From Microbacterium gallinarum (lineage in GTDB: Bacteria; Actinomycetota; Actinomycetes; Actinomycetales; Microbacteriaceae), in assembly GCF_014837165.1 (NCBI RefSeq), contig NZ_JACSPM010000006.1:62001-126000 (forward strand): a DNA stretch of 64,000 bases, written 5' to 3'. The stretch's first letter is position 1, and every line of letters starts with the position of its first letter. This document shows positions 44,790-54,032 of this stretch, in pieces. Both the position numbers and the translations under genes were made by a program. The notes under the pieces were generated by a model. That model did not search any database and was not told the DNA's origin. It worked only from the letters and a program-made list of their open reading frames with translations.

Positions 44790-46466
44790 TCAGGCGTCGA
44801 GCATCGGCACCTGGAGGCCCCGCTCGCGCGCGACCTCCTTGGCGCGGTCGTAGCCGGCGTCGACGTGTCGCATGACGCCGGTTCCCGGGTCGTTGGTGAG
44901 CACGCGCTCCAGCTTCTCGGCAGCCAGAGCGGTGCCGTCGGCGACGGTGACCTGACCGGCGTGGATGCTGCGCCCGATGCCGACGCCGCCGCCGTGGTGG
45001 ATCGACACCCACGCGGCGCCGCTCGCGGTGTTCAGCAGGGCGTTGAGCAGCGGCCAGTCGGCGATCGCGTCGGAGCCGTCGGCCATCGCCTCGGTCTCGC
45101 GGTACGGGCTCGCGACCGACCCCGAGTCGAGGTGGTCGCGGCCGATGACGATCGGGCCGGACAGCTCCCCCGAGGCGACCATCTCGTTGAACTTGAGGCC
45201 TGCGAGGTGGCGCTCCTGGTAGCCCAGCCAGCAGATGCGGGCGGGCAGTCCCTCGAAGTGCACGGCGTCACCGGCCTTGTCGAGCCAGCGCACGAGCCCC
45301 GCGTTGTCGGGGAACAGCGCCTTCACGGCCTCGTCGGTCTTACGGATGTCTTCGGGGTCGCCCGAGAGCGCGACCCAGCGGAACGGCCCGCGCCCCTCGG
45401 CGAACTGCGGGCGGATGTACGCCGGCACGAATCCGGGAAACTCGAACGCGCGGTCGAACCCGCCCAGCTGCGCCTCGGCGCGGATCGAGTTGCCGTAGTC
45501 GAAGACCTCGGCGCCGGCATCCTGGAATCCCACCATCGCCGCCACGTGCTTCGCCATGCTTCCGCGGGCACGCGCGGTGAACCCTTCGGGATCGCGGGAT
45601 GCCTCGGCCTTCCAGTCTTCGAAGGCGATGCCCACCGGCAAGTAGGCGAGAGGGTCGTGGGCGCTCGTCTGGTCGGTGACGATGTCGACGGTGAGCTCGC
45701 CTGCGCGGTGGCGCGCCAGCACGTCGCCGAAGACCTCGGCCGCGTTGCCGACGACGCCGACGCTGAGCGCCTTGCCCGCGGCCTTGGCGGCGACGACGCG
45801 CGCGAGGGCGGCGTCGAGGTCGGTCGTGTACTCGTCGAGGTAGCCGTGCTCGACGCGTCGGGCGAGGCGCGACTCGTCGACGTCGACGATGAGCACCGCT
45901 CCCCCGTTGAGGGTGACGGCGAGCGGCTGCGCACCGCCCATGCCGCCGGCGCCGCCGGTGAGGGTGAGCGTGCCGCTGAGGTCGTCCCGGCCGAGCGACC
46001 CGGCGACGGCGGCGAACGTCTCGTACGTGCCCTGCAGGATGCCCTGCGTGCCGATGTAGATCCACGAGCCGGCCGTCATCTGGCCGTACATCGTGAGGCC
46101 GAGCTGCTCGAGCTTGCGGAACTCGGGCCACGTCGCCCAGTCGCCGACGAGGTTCGAGTTGGCGATGAGCACGCGGGGCGCCCACTCGTGGGTGCGGAAG
46201 ACGCCGACCGGCTTGCCGGACTGCACGAGCAGCGTTTCGTCGGGCTCGAGCTCGTCGAGGGTTCGCACGATCGCGTCGAACGCCTCCCAGCTGCGCGCCG
46301 CCTTGCCGGTGCCGCCGTAGACGACGAGGTCTTCGGGATGCTCGGCCACCTCGGGGTCGAGGTTGTTCATGAGCATGCGCTTGGCGGCTTCGGCGCCCCA
46401 GCTTTTCGCGGTGCGCTCACTGCCGCGCGCGGCGCGCACGGTGCGGGCGGTGTCGGTCGTCGTCAT
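44790..46466 (-). CDS. hutU: Urocanate hydratase
   Basis: 558 aa, the family's usual length. Converts urocanate to imidazolonepropionate with tightly bound NAD. Conserved blocks: [40 protein letters not shown] (by position residues 86-108), [19 protein letters not shown], the NAD-binding [40 protein letters not shown] and [19 protein letters not shown]. It is the middle gene of hutHUI, with a different palindrome on each side. SD GAAAGAGAG precedes the ATG. Confidence 0.97.
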   Translation of the reverse strand: MTTTDTARTVRAARGSERTAKSWGAEAAKRMLMNNLDPEVAEHPEDLVVYGGTGKAARSWEAFDAIVRTLDELEPDETLLVQSGKPVGVFRTHEWAPRVLIANSNLVGDWATWPEFRKLEQLGLTMYGQMTAGSWIYIGTQGILQGTYETFAAVAGSLGRDDLSGTLTLTGGAGGMGGAQPLAVTLNGGAVLIVDVDESRLARRVEHGYLDEYTTDLDAALARVVAAKAAGKALSVGVVGNAAEVFGDVLARHRAGELTVDIVTDQTSAHDPLAYLPVGIAFEDWKAEASRDPEGFTARARGSMAKHVAAMVGFQDAGAEVFDYGNSIRAEAQLGGFDRAFEFPGFVPAYIRPQFAEGRGPFRWVALSGDPEDIRKTDEAVKALFPDNAGLVRWLDKAGDAVHFEGLPARICWLGYQERHLAGLKFNEMVASGELSGPIVIGRDHLDSGSVASPYRETEAMADGSDAIADWPLLNALLNTASGAAWVSIHHGGGVGIGRSIHAGQVTVADGTALAAEKLERVLTNDPGTGVMRHVDAGYDRAKEVARERGLQVPMLDA

Positions 46467-46499
46467 GATCGCTCTCTTTCGGTGGTCTGCAGTTGCTCG

Positions 46500-46568
46500 G
46501 AACAGGTGATCTGGCGAGGACAGGAGGTTCTGCGTCGGATCGTCCTGTGTGGCTGAGATCACCTGTTC
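46500..46568. repeat. Palindrome between hutH and hutU with four ACAGG blocks
   Basis: GAACAGGTGATCT (46500-46512) pairs with 46556-46568. A symmetric 7x7 internal loop leads to an inner stem ACAGGA/TCCTGT (46520-46525, 46543-46548). ACAGG/CCTGT blocks at 46502, 46520, 46544 and 46562 are spaced 18-24-18, close to the GAGAC element. The right arm covers the hutH stop codon (46559-46561). Confidence 0.75.
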
Positions 46569-48187
46569 TGGGGAGGTGGAAGGGGTGTGGTGGACGGGGC
46601 GGAACGGGCGGGGCTGGATGCGGTGGCCCGGAGGGCGGCCGCGGCGACGGCGCCCGAGGCGACGAGCTCGGTCACGGTCTCCATGTCGGGCGAAAGGAAG
46701 CGGTCGGCGCCGGGGCCGTCGACGCCGGCCTCGCGGACGAGGTCGCGCACGGCACCGGTCGCGGCGCCGGGCTGGAGCGGGGCGCGCAGGTCGAGTGCGC
46801 GGGCGCCGGTGAGCACCTCGATCGCGAGCACGCGGCCGAGTCCGTCGATGCCGCGGCGCAGTTTGCGTGCGGCCGCCCAGCCCATCGAGACGTGGTCCTC
46901 CTGCATCGCGCTCGAGGGGATCGAGTCGACGGATGCCGGCACCGCGAGGCGCTTCAGCTCCGAGACGATGCCCGCCGCGGCGTACTGCGCGATCATGAGG
47001 CCCGAGTCGACGCCGACCTCGTGCGCGAGGAACGGCGGCAGGCCGTTGCTGCGCGCCTTGTCGAGCGCGCGGTCGGTGCGGCGCTCCGAGATCGATGCGA
47101 CGTCGGCGACGGCGATCGCGAGGAAGTCGAGCACGTACGCGACGGGTGCGCCATGGAAGTTGCCGTTGGACTCGACGCGGCCGTCGTCGGTGATGACGGG
47201 GTTGTCGACGGCGGCGGCCAGCTCGCGTGCGGCGATCAGCCGGGCATGCTCGACGGTGTCGCGGGCGGCGCCGTGCACCTGCGGCGAGCAGCGCAGCGAG
47301 TACGCGTCCTGCACGCGCGTGCAGACGGCGGGATCCCTGTGCGACGCGACGATCGGCGATCCGGCGAGCACCGCGCGCAGGTTTGCGGCCGAGACCGCCT
47401 GGCCCGCCTGCGGACGCAGCGCCTGCAGGTCGGCGGCGAACACCGCGTCGGTGCCCAGCTGCGACTCCACCGACATCGCGGCGGCGACGTCGGCCGTGTC
47501 GAGCAGCACCGACAAATCGTGCAGCGCGAGCAGCAGCATCCCGAGCATGCCGTCGGTGCCGTTGATGAGCGCCAGTCCCTCCTTCTCGCGCAGGACGAGA
47601 GGGGTGAGGGATGCCGCGCCCAGCGCGTCCGCCGCGTCGACCTCGACGCCGCCGGCGTCGCGCACGCGCCCCTCGCCCATCGCGGCGAGCGCGACATGCG
47701 AGAGCGGGGCGAGGTCGCCGGAGCAGCCGAGCGAGCCGTACTCGCGCACGATCGGCGTGATGCCGGCATTGAGCATTCCCGCGTACATCTCGACGACCAT
47801 CGGGCGCACGCCGGTGTGGCCAGTGGCGAGCGTCTGCAGACGCAGCAGCTGGAGCGCGCGCACGACCTCGCGCTCGACCTCGGGCCCGGTGCCGGCGGCG
47901 TGCGAGCGGATGAGGCTCGCCTGCAGCTGCATGCGGCGCTCGGGAGCGATGAACGTCGTCGCGAGAGCGCCGAATCCGGTCGAGATGCCGTAGTGCGGGT
48001 CGGGGTCGTCGGCCAGGCCCTCGACGAGGGCGCGCGTGGCGGCGACGCGCGCGAGCGCCTCGGGGGCGATCACGACGAGCGCGTCATGGCGGGCGACGGC
48101 GACGACGTCCTCGGGGCGCAGGGGTGCCGCGCCCACGGTGACGACGCCCGCACGGCGGTCGGTGACGGTGGTCATGCCGGTGGTCAT
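46559..48187 (-). CDS. hutH: Histidine ammonia-lyase
   Basis: 542 aa. Deaminates histidine to urocanate. The MIO cofactor forms from Cys155-Ser156-Gly157 in [14 protein letters not shown]. The first residue is Cys rather than the common Ala, a variant allowed by the family pattern. Other blocks: [15 protein letters not shown] (active-site Tyr), [25 protein letters not shown], and [13 protein letters not shown]. The C-terminal tail after residue 525 is Pro/Ser-rich and falls in a palindrome, so it may be a late addition. The start is the ATG at 48187. A second in-frame ATG lies at 48175. Confidence 0.96.
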   Translation of the reverse strand: MTTGMTTVTDRRAGVVTVGAAPLRPEDVVAVARHDALVVIAPEALARVAATRALVEGLADDPDPHYGISTGFGALATTFIAPERRMQLQASLIRSHAAGTGPEVEREVVRALQLLRLQTLATGHTGVRPMVVEMYAGMLNAGITPIVREYGSLGCSGDLAPLSHVALAAMGEGRVRDAGGVEVDAADALGAASLTPLVLREKEGLALINGTDGMLGMLLLALHDLSVLLDTADVAAAMSVESQLGTDAVFAADLQALRPQAGQAVSAANLRAVLAGSPIVASHRDPAVCTRVQDAYSLRCSPQVHGAARDTVEHARLIAARELAAAVDNPVITDDGRVESNGNFHGAPVAYVLDFLAIAVADVASISERRTDRALDKARSNGLPPFLAHEVGVDSGLMIAQYAAAGIVSELKRLAVPASVDSIPSSAMQEDHVSMGWAAARKLRRGIDGLGRVLAIEVLTGARALDLRAPLQPGAATGAVRDLVREAGVDGPGADRFLSPDMETVTELVASGAVAAAALRATASSPARSAPSTTPLPPPQNR

Positions 48188-48240
48188 GCGTCGATTCCAC
48201 ACCGACGGGGTGGCGCGCGACAGGCCGTGGTGGGATCCTG

Positions 48241-48258
48241 TGTCTGGCATGCCAGACA
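48241..48258. promoter_or_regulatory. Probable IclR/hut operator
   Basis: TGTCTGGCATGCCAGACA is a perfect 18-bp palindrome that covers the iclR start codon (48249) and lies 54 bp upstream of hutH. IclR-family proteins bind such palindromes, so autoregulation and hut control are inferred. Confidence 0.65.
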
Positions 48259-49019
48259 ACTCCATCCCGCCCCAGGTGCCCGCCGCCGACCAGACGCTGC
48301 GCATCCTGTCGTTCCTCGCGCGCCAGCGCGGACCCGTGGCAGCGAGCACGATCGCGACGACCCTCGGCATCCCGAGGTCGAGCACCTACCACCTGCTCGC
48401 CGCCCTCGAGGCGCACGGCTTCGTCATCCACCTGCCGACCGAGCGCCGGTGGGGGCTCGGCACGGCAGCCTTCGAGCTCGCCGGCGGCTACTCGCGCCAG
48501 CAGCCCCTCGCCCGGCTCGGCCGCCCGCTGATCGCGGCGCTGGCCGACCGCGCGGGCGAGAGCGCGCACCTCGCCGTCATGACCGGTCGCGACGTGCTCT
48601 ACATCGTCGAGGAGCGCGCACCACGTCGCCCGGCTCTCGTCACCGACGTCGGTGTGCGTCTGCCGGCCCACCTCACCGCGACCGGCCGCGCGATGCTCGC
48701 GGCACTCCCCCGCGAGCAGGTGCGAGCGCTGTACCCGGATGCCTCGGCCTTCGCGGATCGCACGGGGCGCGGTCCGTCGCGCCCGAGCGAGCTGCGCGAC
48801 GTGCTGCGCGAGGTGCGCACGCGCGGCTGGGCGATCGAGGACGGCGAGGTCACGCTGGGCCTCCGCTCGGTCGGCGTCGCCGTGCGCGACCACGCCGGGT
48901 GGCCCGCGGCCGCGATCGCGCTGACGTGGCCGGTCGACGACGCGCGCGACGAGGCCGCGCTCGGGGGGCTCATCTCCGAGGCCGCCGCCGAACTCGAGCG
49001 CCGGATCGGGCGGGCGTAG
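48249..49019 (+). CDS. IclR-family transcriptional regulator (probable hut regulator)
   Basis: 256 aa. N-terminal winged helix (QTLRILSFLARQRGPVAASTIATTLGIPRSSTYHLL, by position residues 15-50) and C-terminal IclR effector domain (LARLGRPLIAALADRAGESAHLAVM...VLYIVEE, LPAHLTATGRAMLAALP, WAIEDGEVTLGLRSVGVAVRDH). It diverges from hutH with 61 bp between starts, so it is the likely repressor or activator of hutHUI with urocanate or histidine as effector (inference). The palindrome over its start codon supports autorepression. Confidence 0.9.
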   Translation: MPDNSIPPQVPAADQTLRILSFLARQRGPVAASTIATTLGIPRSSTYHLLAALEAHGFVIHLPTERRWGLGTAAFELAGGYSRQQPLARLGRPLIAALADRAGESAHLAVMTGRDVLYIVEERAPRRPALVTDVGVRLPAHLTATGRAMLAALPREQVRALYPDASAFADRTGRGPSRPSELRDVLREVRTRGWAIEDGEVTLGLRSVGVAVRDHAGWPAAAIALTWPVDDARDEAALGGLISEAAAELERRIGRA

Positions 49020-49052
49020 CGAGCGGGTCCGGGCGCCCGTCGCGCCGGCGGG

Positions 49053-49535
49053 TCAGTCGACCTTCGCGATCGTGCCGCCGGTGAGGCGCACCAGCTCGTC
49101 GAACGTCAGCGGGAAGACGGTGTGGGGCGTGCCGCCCGCGGCCCAGATCTCGTCGAAGGCGGCGAGGTCTTCGTCGATGATCGTGCGGAGGGGGGACGGA
49201 TGCCCGGTGGGCGCCACTCCCCCGATGGCCTGACCGGTCGCGTCCCGCACCTGCTCGGGCGTCGCGCGCTGGATGCGCTCGCGCCCGAGGCGCTCGGCGA
49301 GGGCGCCCGTGTCGACCCGGTGGGCGCCGCTGGTCATGACGAGGAGCGGCTCACCGTCGGACCAGAACACGAGGCTGTTCGCGATCGCGCCGACCTCGAT
49401 GCCGAGGGCCGCCGCGGCGAGCGGAGCGGTGTGCGCGGCATCCGGAAGCACGACGATGTCACCGGAGATGCCGACGGCGCGAAGCGAGTCGTGGACGAGG
49501 CGGCTGCGCGCGGGCAGCTCATGAGGCGCAGTCAT
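49053..49535 (-). CDS. YbaK/EbsC-type aminoacyl-tRNA deacylase
   Basis: 160 aa. It hydrolyses mischarged tRNA, typically Cys-tRNA(Pro) for YbaK. Visible family features: ALGIEVGAIANSLVFWSDGEPLLVMTSG (with the conserved Lys position replaced), the loop ATGQAIGGVAPTGHP and FDEIWAAGGTPHTVFPLTFDEL. The ATG follows TAGGCT by 6 bp, a leaderless arrangement. Specificity cannot be decided from sequence. Confidence 0.9.
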   Translation of the reverse strand: MTAPHELPARSRLVHDSLRAVGISGDIVVLPDAAHTAPLAAAALGIEVGAIANSLVFWSDGEPLLVMTSGAHRVDTGALAERLGRERIQRATPEQVRDATGQAIGGVAPTGHPSPLRTIIDEDLAAFDEIWAAGGTPHTVFPLTFDELVRLTGGTIAKVD

Positions 49536-49541
49536 CTGCCC

Positions 49542-49547
49542 AGCCTA
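49542..49547 (-). promoter_or_regulatory. -10 box (TAGGCT) of deacylase gene
   Basis: TAGGCT ends 6 bp before the ATG at 49535 on the minus strand. Leaderless type. Confidence 0.6.
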
Positions 49548-49765
49548 GGAGGTGAGCCGGCCGGTCGCCGCGCACCGAGTGGGCTCACCAGGCTGCGCAG
49601 TGTGCGGCGGGAAGAGGGCGCAGTTGCCCGCTGTGGGCGCAATCTGCGTCATTGTGCGCGGGGTGGTTGAACACTTCGCGAGGTGATGGTGCAATAGAGG
49701 CGGATGCCGCAACGCCGTGGCGTCCGCAGCGCACTGCCCACAAGGCCCGCCGAAGGAAGAACGCG

Positions 49766-50842
49766 ATGACGCACACCCTGCCCCTGCCCGACTTCACGCA
49801 CGAACGCGTGGAGGTGATCACCGGACGACGCAGCGGTCTGTTCATCACCGTCGCGCTTCACTCCTCCGTGCTCGGCTCCGCCCTCGGCGGCGCGCGCCTG
49901 TGGACGTACCCGCACTGGAGCGACGCGCTCGGCGACGCCCTGCGCCTGTCGGCGGCCATGACGCTCAAGAACGCGGCTGCCGGGCTCGACGCCGGCGGCG
50001 GCAAGTCGGTCATCGCGCTCCCCGAGGGGACGGTGCTCGATGAAGAGCGCCGCCGCGCGGCCTTCCTCGACCTCGGCGACGCCGTCGAGTCCCTGCACGG
50101 CCTGTACCGCACCGCGGAGGACGTCGGCTCGACGACCGAGGACATGCTCGTCGTGAGCGAGCGCACCGAGCACGTGGTCGGACTCCCCGACGCCGTCGGC
50201 GGTTCGGGAGAGCCCGCCGGCCCGACGAGCCTCGGCGTGTACGAGTCGCTGCGCGCGACGCTCGAGCGCGTGACCGGTTCGAGCGCCATCGCAGGCCGCC
50301 GCATCACCATCTCCGGCCTCGGCCAGGTCGGCAGCCGCCTCGCCGTGCGGCTCGCCGCCGAGGGCGCCACGCTCACCGTGACCGACGTGAACCCGGCGAA
50401 GCGCGATCTCGCACGCGAGTTGGGCGCCGACTGGACCATGCCGGGCGAGGAGCACCTCGTGCCGTCCGACGTGTTCGTGCCCGCCGGCATCGGCGGACTC
50501 CTCACCGACGATGTCATCGACGCCCTCGACTCGAGGGCCGTGTGCGGTCCCGCGAACAACCCGCTCGCGGCCCGTTCCGGCGCCGACCGCCTCGCCTCGC
50601 GTGGCATCCTGTACGCGCCCGACTTCGTGGTGAACGCGGGTGGCGTCATCTACCTCGACCTCGAGGCGAAGAAGATCGGCACGCGCACCGAGGTCATGGA
50701 GCGCGTCGCCCAGATCGGCGACACCGTTCGCCGCATCTTCGACGAGGCCGAGTCGCGCGGCGTGACGCCGCTCGAGGCCGCCGAGGGCCTCGCGGCCGAG
50801 CGTCTCGCTGCCGGCGAGCGCGGGCACGCACTCGCGGTCTGA
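49766..50842 (+). CDS. Leucine/valine dehydrogenase-type amino-acid dehydrogenase
   Basis: 358 aa with SD AAGGAAG. Oxidatively deaminates branched-chain amino acids with NAD. Catalytic Lys region AMTLKNAAAGLDAGGGKSVI, the second Lys/Asp region VGSTTEDM, the Rossmann motif ISGLGQVGSRLAVRLAAEG, PAGIGGLLTDD, CGPANNPLA and APDFVVNAGGVIYL. Length and motifs fit Glu/Leu/Phe/Val dehydrogenases of the short LeuDH branch. The 230-bp gap upstream holds repeated GGGCGCA words. A strong terminator follows. Confidence 0.92.
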   Translation: MTHTLPLPDFTHERVEVITGRRSGLFITVALHSSVLGSALGGARLWTYPHWSDALGDALRLSAAMTLKNAAAGLDAGGGKSVIALPEGTVLDEERRRAAFLDLGDAVESLHGLYRTAEDVGSTTEDMLVVSERTEHVVGLPDAVGGSGEPAGPTSLGVYESLRATLERVTGSSAIAGRRITISGLGQVGSRLAVRLAAEGATLTVTDVNPAKRDLARELGADWTMPGEEHLVPSDVFVPAGIGGLLTDDVIDALDSRAVCGPANNPLAARSGADRLASRGILYAPDFVVNAGGVIYLDLEAKKIGTRTEVMERVAQIGDTVRRIFDEAESRGVTPLEAAEGLAAERLAAGERGHALAV

Positions 50843-50874
50843 CGCCACCGCCCACAGCGGAGTTCGGGGGTTGG

Positions 50875-50906
50875 GCCCCGGGGAGGTCTTCGGACCTCTC
50901 CGGGGC
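50875..50906 (+). terminator. Rho-independent terminator of amino-acid dehydrogenase gene
   Basis: A 14-bp stem with one G-U pair (GCCCCGGGGAGGTC arm) closes on a TTCG tetraloop and is followed by TCTTCTCTTC. Confidence 0.85.
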
Positions 50907-50986
50907 TCTTCTCTTCGGCCGAGAGCCCGGGGGCGTTCGTGCGCGCGTCGGGCGGAGTGGGTGGCGTGGATTCGGGCGCGCAGGGC

Positions 50987-50992
50987 TAGGTT
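50987..50992 (+). promoter_or_regulatory. -10 box (TAGGTT) of ZIP gene
   Basis: TAGGTT ends 6 bp before the ATG at 50999. Leaderless type. Confidence 0.6.
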
Positions 50993-50998
50993 TGCGCC

Positions 50999-51754
50999 AT
51001 GGCAGGCGTGTGGCTCGCCGCGATCAGCGGCCTCATCGGCGGCGGAACTCTGCTCGTGGGCGCCGCGGTCGCGTGGTTCGTCGACATACCGCAGCGGGCC
51101 GTGGCCGGCATCATGGCTCTCGGCGCGGGCGTGCTGATCTCGACACTGGCATTCGAGCTGGTCGAGGAGGCGGCGGACGTCGGCGGCCTGATCCCGACGT
51201 CGATCGGGTTCCTCGCCGGCGCGGTCATCTACATCGTCGCGGACTGGCTGGTGTCTCGGCCGAAGGTGTCGCCGTCGTCGTTGCCGGCGAACATCGTGGC
51301 GCGTCGCGCCACGCTCGCGGGTGGCACCGGTGCGGCGATCGCGATCGGTGCGCTGATCGACGGCATCCCGGAGTCGATCGTGATGGGACTGTCGGTACTG
51401 CAGGGCGGCATCAGCATCCCGATCGTCGCGGCGATCGCGATCAGCAACTTCCCCGAGGGTCTCGGCTCGACGGCCGCGCTGAAGAGCAGCGGCTCGAGCG
51501 GACGGAAGATCGCGCTGCTGTGGGGCAGCATCGCCGCCGTGACGGTCGTGGCGGCGGTGCTCGGTTACGTCGCCTTCCAGGCGGCACCGGCACAGCTGGT
51601 CGCACTCATCACGACGGTCGCGGCCGGCGGACTGCTGGCGATGGTGTGCAACACGATGATCCCCGAGGCGTTCGAAGAGCAGCGCACCCTGACCGGCCTG
51701 TACGCGACCGTCGGCTTCCTCGCCGCATTCCTCCTGCACGAGCTCGCGGGCTGA
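50999..51754 (+). CDS. ZIP-family metal transporter homologue
   Basis: 251 aa with about eight TM helices. The two metal-site helices are recognisable as GALIDGIPESIVMGLS and AAIAISNFPEGLGST. In classical ZIPs both carry HNxPEG. Here the His positions are Asp and Ser, so metal choice or transport mode may differ. Helix 2 has GAGVLISTLAFELVEEA, a ZIP-like acidic motif. The C-terminus ends HELAG. Leaderless start. The gene is followed by a 16-bp-stem hairpin and convergent with the MerR gene. Confidence 0.88.
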   Translation: MAGVWLAAISGLIGGGTLLVGAAVAWFVDIPQRAVAGIMALGAGVLISTLAFELVEEAADVGGLIPTSIGFLAGAVIYIVADWLVSRPKVSPSSLPANIVARRATLAGGTGAAIAIGALIDGIPESIVMGLSVLQGGISIPIVAAIAISNFPEGLGSTAALKSSGSSGRKIALLWGSIAAVTVVAAVLGYVAFQAAPAQLVALITTVAAGGLLAMVCNTMIPEAFEEQRTLTGLYATVGFLAAFLLHELAG

Positions 51755-51793
51755 CCCTGCCGGTTGAGTGCGTCGCACACTCGACCGGCAGGG
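51755..51793. terminator. Bidirectional hairpin with 16-bp stem
   Basis: 51755-51770 (CCCTGCCGGTTGAGTG) pairs with 51778-51793 with a single G-U, loop of 7. It lies between convergent zip and merR genes. No U-tract, as often in high-GC actinobacteria. Confidence 0.7.
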
Positions 51794-51815
51794 GGCCGCG
51801 CAGTCGACCGGCGGA

Positions 51816-52637
51816 TCAAGCCCGTTCGACCGGGGCCACCAGCTCCGTCACCCATTCGGACTGCGGGCGGTCGTCGGGGGCGTGCACGTAGACCTCGCGA
51901 GTGGGACCGGCGATGCGATAGCCGTCCTCGACGACCTGCTCCATGAGCGCCATCCACGACCGGCCGATCGACGGCATGTCGCCGCGATGGGTGAGCACCG
52001 CCGCCGTCTCGATCGCGGGCAGCTCCACGACGTCGTAGCCCTCCGCCGCCACCGGCGTCTCATCCGCCGTGAACGACACGTGCACAGCGAGGTCCTCACT
52101 GTCGGGCACCGCGTGGTACCAGAACACCCCCGGCTCCCGCGGTTCCCTCCCCGCACCCTGGATCGCGCCGACCAGCCGCCCCAGCAGCGGATCGATCACG
52201 GGAGAGACGTTCTCGGGCCCCATCCCGGGTGCGCGCCCCTCGACGGCGTAGACGGTCACGGGCTCGACAGGGCGATACTCCACGTCAGTCATGACGTCGG
52301 CTCCTTCCAGACGACGGAGACGTTCGTCGAGGCGATCGAGCCGCGCGCGGTCGGCGTCGATCGACGCCTCGATTGCGGCACGTCGGCGCATGAGCAGGTC
52401 GCGCAGCGCGGCATCCTGATCTTCCGCAGCCAGCACGGCGCCGATCTCGTCCAGCCCGCAGCCGAGGTCGCGAAGCTCGACCAGTCGCAACAGCGCCCCG
52501 AGCTGCGCGTCGGCGTAGCTGCGGTAGCCGGTGCGGGGATCGACCCGGGCGGGCTGCAGAATGCCGATCTCGTCGTAGTGCCGCAGCATCCGCACGCTCA
52601 CTCGCCCATGGGCGGCGAACTCTCCGATGGTGTACAT
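51816..52637 (-). CDS. MerR-family regulator with GyrI-like effector domain
   Basis: 273 aa. The N-terminus MYTIGEFAAHGRVSVRMLRHYDEIGIL is the MerR winged helix, followed by YRSYADAQLGALLRLVELRDLG, a dimerisation coiled coil (RLDRLDERLRRLE) and a GyrI-like ligand domain from about residue 115 (VEYRPVEPVTVYAVEGRAPG...EVYVHAPDD). This BmrR-like plan suggests response to small amphipathic compounds. A dyad with a -35 box lies upstream, so autoregulation is likely. An upstream in-frame start would add residues lying in that operator. Confidence 0.9.
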   Translation of the reverse strand: MYTIGEFAAHGRVSVRMLRHYDEIGILQPARVDPRTGYRSYADAQLGALLRLVELRDLGCGLDEIGAVLAAEDQDAALRDLLMRRRAAIEASIDADRARLDRLDERLRRLEGADVMTDVEYRPVEPVTVYAVEGRAPGMGPENVSPVIDPLLGRLVGAIQGAGREPREPGVFWYHAVPDSEDLAVHVSFTADETPVAAEGYDVVELPAIETAAVLTHRGDMPSIGRSWMALMEQVVEDGYRIAGPTREVYVHAPDDRPQSEWVTELVAPVERA

Positions 52638-52657
52638 GGTGGAGACCACGTTCGACC

Positions 52658-52678
52658 CTGACACAGCGTGAGAGTCAA
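52658..52678 (-). promoter_or_regulatory. Candidate MerR operator with -35 TTGACT
   Basis: On the minus strand TTGACT (52673-52678) runs into CTCACGCTGTGTCAG (52658-52672), an imperfect dyad like the CTCACG...CGTGAG operators of TipA-type MerR proteins. No convincing -10 is seen at the expected long spacing. Confidence 0.35.
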
Positions 52679-52694
52679 GCGGAAGAGCGCAGAC

Positions 52695-53951
52695 TCAGGC
52701 CGAGGCTGTCCAGTCCTGCTCGTCGTCGACCGACTCAGCCGGCGCTGCACTGAGCGACAACCCGTGCAGCGTCTCGAGCGCGGCGTTGACCTCGTCGATG
52801 CGACCCTCCACGGCGAGCTCGCGGATGCGCACGGAGGGACGGTGCAGCAGCACGCCCGCGAGGTGCCGCAGCGCCGCCTCGGTCTCTTCGCCGGCGCCGC
52901 GGGCGCGTGCCCGGGCGATCTCGGCGTCGACGATCGCGAGCACGTCGCTGCGCAGCGCCGTGATCGCGGGTGCCGCGGCACGGTCGGCCGCGAACTCGGC
53001 CGCCGCGTCGCCGACGATGATGCGCGCGTCGGCGTGGGCGCTGAACTCCTCGAGCGGGGCGTGGAGGCGGATCGTCTCGAGGTCGAGCAGCTCGACGCCG
53101 TCGACGTCACCCACTGCGGGGTCGACGTTGCGCGGGAGCCCGAGGTCGATGACGAGCACGCGGCTCCCCGGCACGAAGGCGTCGGCGTGCACGACGGCGT
53201 CCGCGGTGCACGTGATGACGACGTCGGCGGCGGCCGCAGCATCCGCGAAGTCCTCCACCGGCTGCAGGCCGTACTTCACCGCGAACGCGGCGGCACGACC
53301 GGACGGTGAGAACACCCGGATGTCGGCGGCACCGCGCGCGCGCACGGCCTCGACGGTGCGCGAGGCGTAGCGGCCGGTGCCGACGATCACGACGCGCGAC
53401 GCGGCCCAGTCGGCGATGCGACTGGACGCGAGCTCGAGGGCGAATCTCACGAGGGAGCGGTGCGTGCCGCGCAGACCCGTGTTGTTGCGGATCCCGCGGC
53501 TGGTGTGGGTGGCCTTCTGGAAGAGGCGTTCGAGCTCTCCGCTCGTGGTGCCCTCCTCCCGCGCGGCGTCGAGTGCGCGTCGCACCTGACCCGAGATCTC
53601 GTCTTCGCCGACGACCATGGACTCGAGCCCGCTGGTCACCGCGAAGAGGTGGGCCGCGGCATCCGCTCCCGAATGCACGGTCACCGAGGTGCGCAGGCTC
53701 TCGATCGGAATATCGGATGCTTCGGCCATGGCTTCGACGACGGATTCCACCGCGACGGCCTGGCCGCCCGTGAGCGGTTCGTCGATGTCGAGGTAGGCCT
53801 CGAACCGGTTGCACGTCGCGAGGACGACCGCTCCGGCGACGAAGATCTCGTCGTCCACGAGGGTCCGGGTGGCCGCGGGAGCACCCTGCGACAGCCGCTC
53901 CAAGACGTCGAGACTCGCGTTCCGATGGTTCGCGGTCAGACAGAGGAGCAC
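52695..53951 (-). CDS. hemA: Glutamyl-tRNA reductase
   Basis: 418 aa. First committed step of C5 tetrapyrrole synthesis. Nucleophile Cys47 in VLATCNRFEAYLDI, substrate-binding GLESMVVGEDEISGQV, QKATHTSRGIRNNTG, NADPH motif VVIVGTGRYASRTVEAVRARG and IDLGLPRNVDP. The GTG at 53951 lies 6 bp after TAAGCT. It is divergent from hemE with 81 bp between starts, so the two heme transcription units share one promoter region. Confidence 0.96.
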   Translation of the reverse strand: MLLCLTANHRNASLDVLERLSQGAPAATRTLVDDEIFVAGAVVLATCNRFEAYLDIDEPLTGGQAVAVESVVEAMAEASDIPIESLRTSVTVHSGADAAAHLFAVTSGLESMVVGEDEISGQVRRALDAAREEGTTSGELERLFQKATHTSRGIRNNTGLRGTHRSLVRFALELASSRIADWAASRVVIVGTGRYASRTVEAVRARGAADIRVFSPSGRAAAFAVKYGLQPVEDFADAAAAADVVITCTADAVVHADAFVPGSRVLVIDLGLPRNVDPAVGDVDGVELLDLETIRLHAPLEEFSAHADARIIVGDAAAEFAADRAAAPAITALRSDVLAIVDAEIARARARGAGEETEAALRHLAGVLLHRPSVRIRELAVEGRIDEVNAALETLHGLSLSAAPAESVDDEQDWTASA

Positions 53952-53957
53952 CCGACC

Positions 53958-53963
53958 AGCTTA
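53958..53963 (-). promoter_or_regulatory. -10 box (TAAGCT) of hemA
   Basis: TAAGCT ends 6 bp before the hemA GTG. It pairs with the outward-facing hemE box at 54020. Confidence 0.6.
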
Positions 53964-54019
53964 AGGCACGTCCCCGACCTTCAGCGAAGTGCGGCCTCAT
54001 GATCTGCGAAGCGGGAGCC

Positions 54020-54025
54020 TAAGGT
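54020..54025 (+). promoter_or_regulatory. -10 box (TAAGGT) of the hemE operon
   Basis: TAAGGT ends 7 bp before the hemE GTG at 54033. Leaderless type. Confidence 0.6.
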
Positions 54026-54032
54026 TGACTGC

